A stretch of 12,717 bases of DNA from Deltaproteobacteria bacterium. Lineage in GTDB: Bacteria > Myxococcota > UBA727 > JABDBI01. The position numbers and the translations under genes are program-made. Numbering within the stretch: the stretch's first letter is position 1; every line of letters starts with the position of its first letter. The notes under the pieces were generated by a model. That model was not told the DNA's origin. It saw nothing but the letters and a program-made list of their open reading frames with translations, and ran no database searches. The stretch spans positions 1-12,717 of the forward strand of contig JAESQZ010000201.1 in the NCBI GenBank assembly GCA_016764955.1. Reading direction: 5' to 3'. Shown piece by piece: positions 12,691-12,717 of this stretch.

Positions 12691-12717
12691 CAAAAACAAT
12701 ACGGCCGTTTTGAAAAT

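Noticed and set aside
12480..12713. Plus-strand frame ending in VIPGLTRDPAK
   Set aside because: It is an alternative frame of the MATE gene running into the palindromic repeat.

Overview
The window reads as a Gram-negative bacterial chromosome segment made mostly of core genes. Two lipoprotein-type signal sequences and a PBP4-type peptidase point to a Gram-negative envelope. A four-S1-domain protein that is not ribosomal S1, a short lipoprotein with 19 cysteines, and the ribB-ribH-nusB order recall deltaproteobacterial / Myxococcota-like lineages; this placement is an inference from gene content only. Base composition is moderate, not the high GC of typical myxobacteria.

Layout. Positions 1-1074 (+): 3' part of sucD (TCA cycle), then smpB (trans-translation), overlapping by 32 nt. 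Positions 1077-1724 (-): an unrecognised secreted protein with its own candidate promoter, tail to tail with smpB. Positions 1825-3865 (-): a two-gene unit with an RluA-type pseudouridine synthase first and an MFS transporter second, overlapping by 14 nt and closed by a clear intrinsic terminator. Positions 3964-8220 (+): an unrecognised cytoplasmic protein, then ribB-ribH-nusB-dnaJ-S1 protein. The first four of that run are joined by 4-nt stop/start overlaps and S1 follows after 11 nt, so riboflavin synthesis, transcription antitermination, protein folding and an RNA-binding protein probably share a transcript. Positions 8354-11313 (+): an isovaleryl-CoA-dehydrogenase-like enzyme, the Cys-rich lipoprotein and a PBP4-type D,D-peptidase. 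Positions 11326-12660 (+): a MATE efflux protein.

The most interesting layer is small palindromic repeats. At least four families occur: two different ones inserted in frame inside the pseudouridine synthase gene; three copies of one family filling the gap between the S1 and acyl-CoA dehydrogenase genes, one of them inverted with a compensatory base-pair change; and one right after the MATE stop codon that has the same outer ends as the previous family but a different stem. A fifth, imperfect 34-bp direct repeat flanks the divergent start region near 3.9 kb. The second notable signal is a heptamer A AAA AAC at the end of the PBP4-type gene: a -1 shift there would restore a plausible C-terminal helix.

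I see no CRISPR array, phage, transposase, defence island, rRNA or tRNA, and no convincing new multi-gene system. No gene-free stretch exceeds 300 bases.
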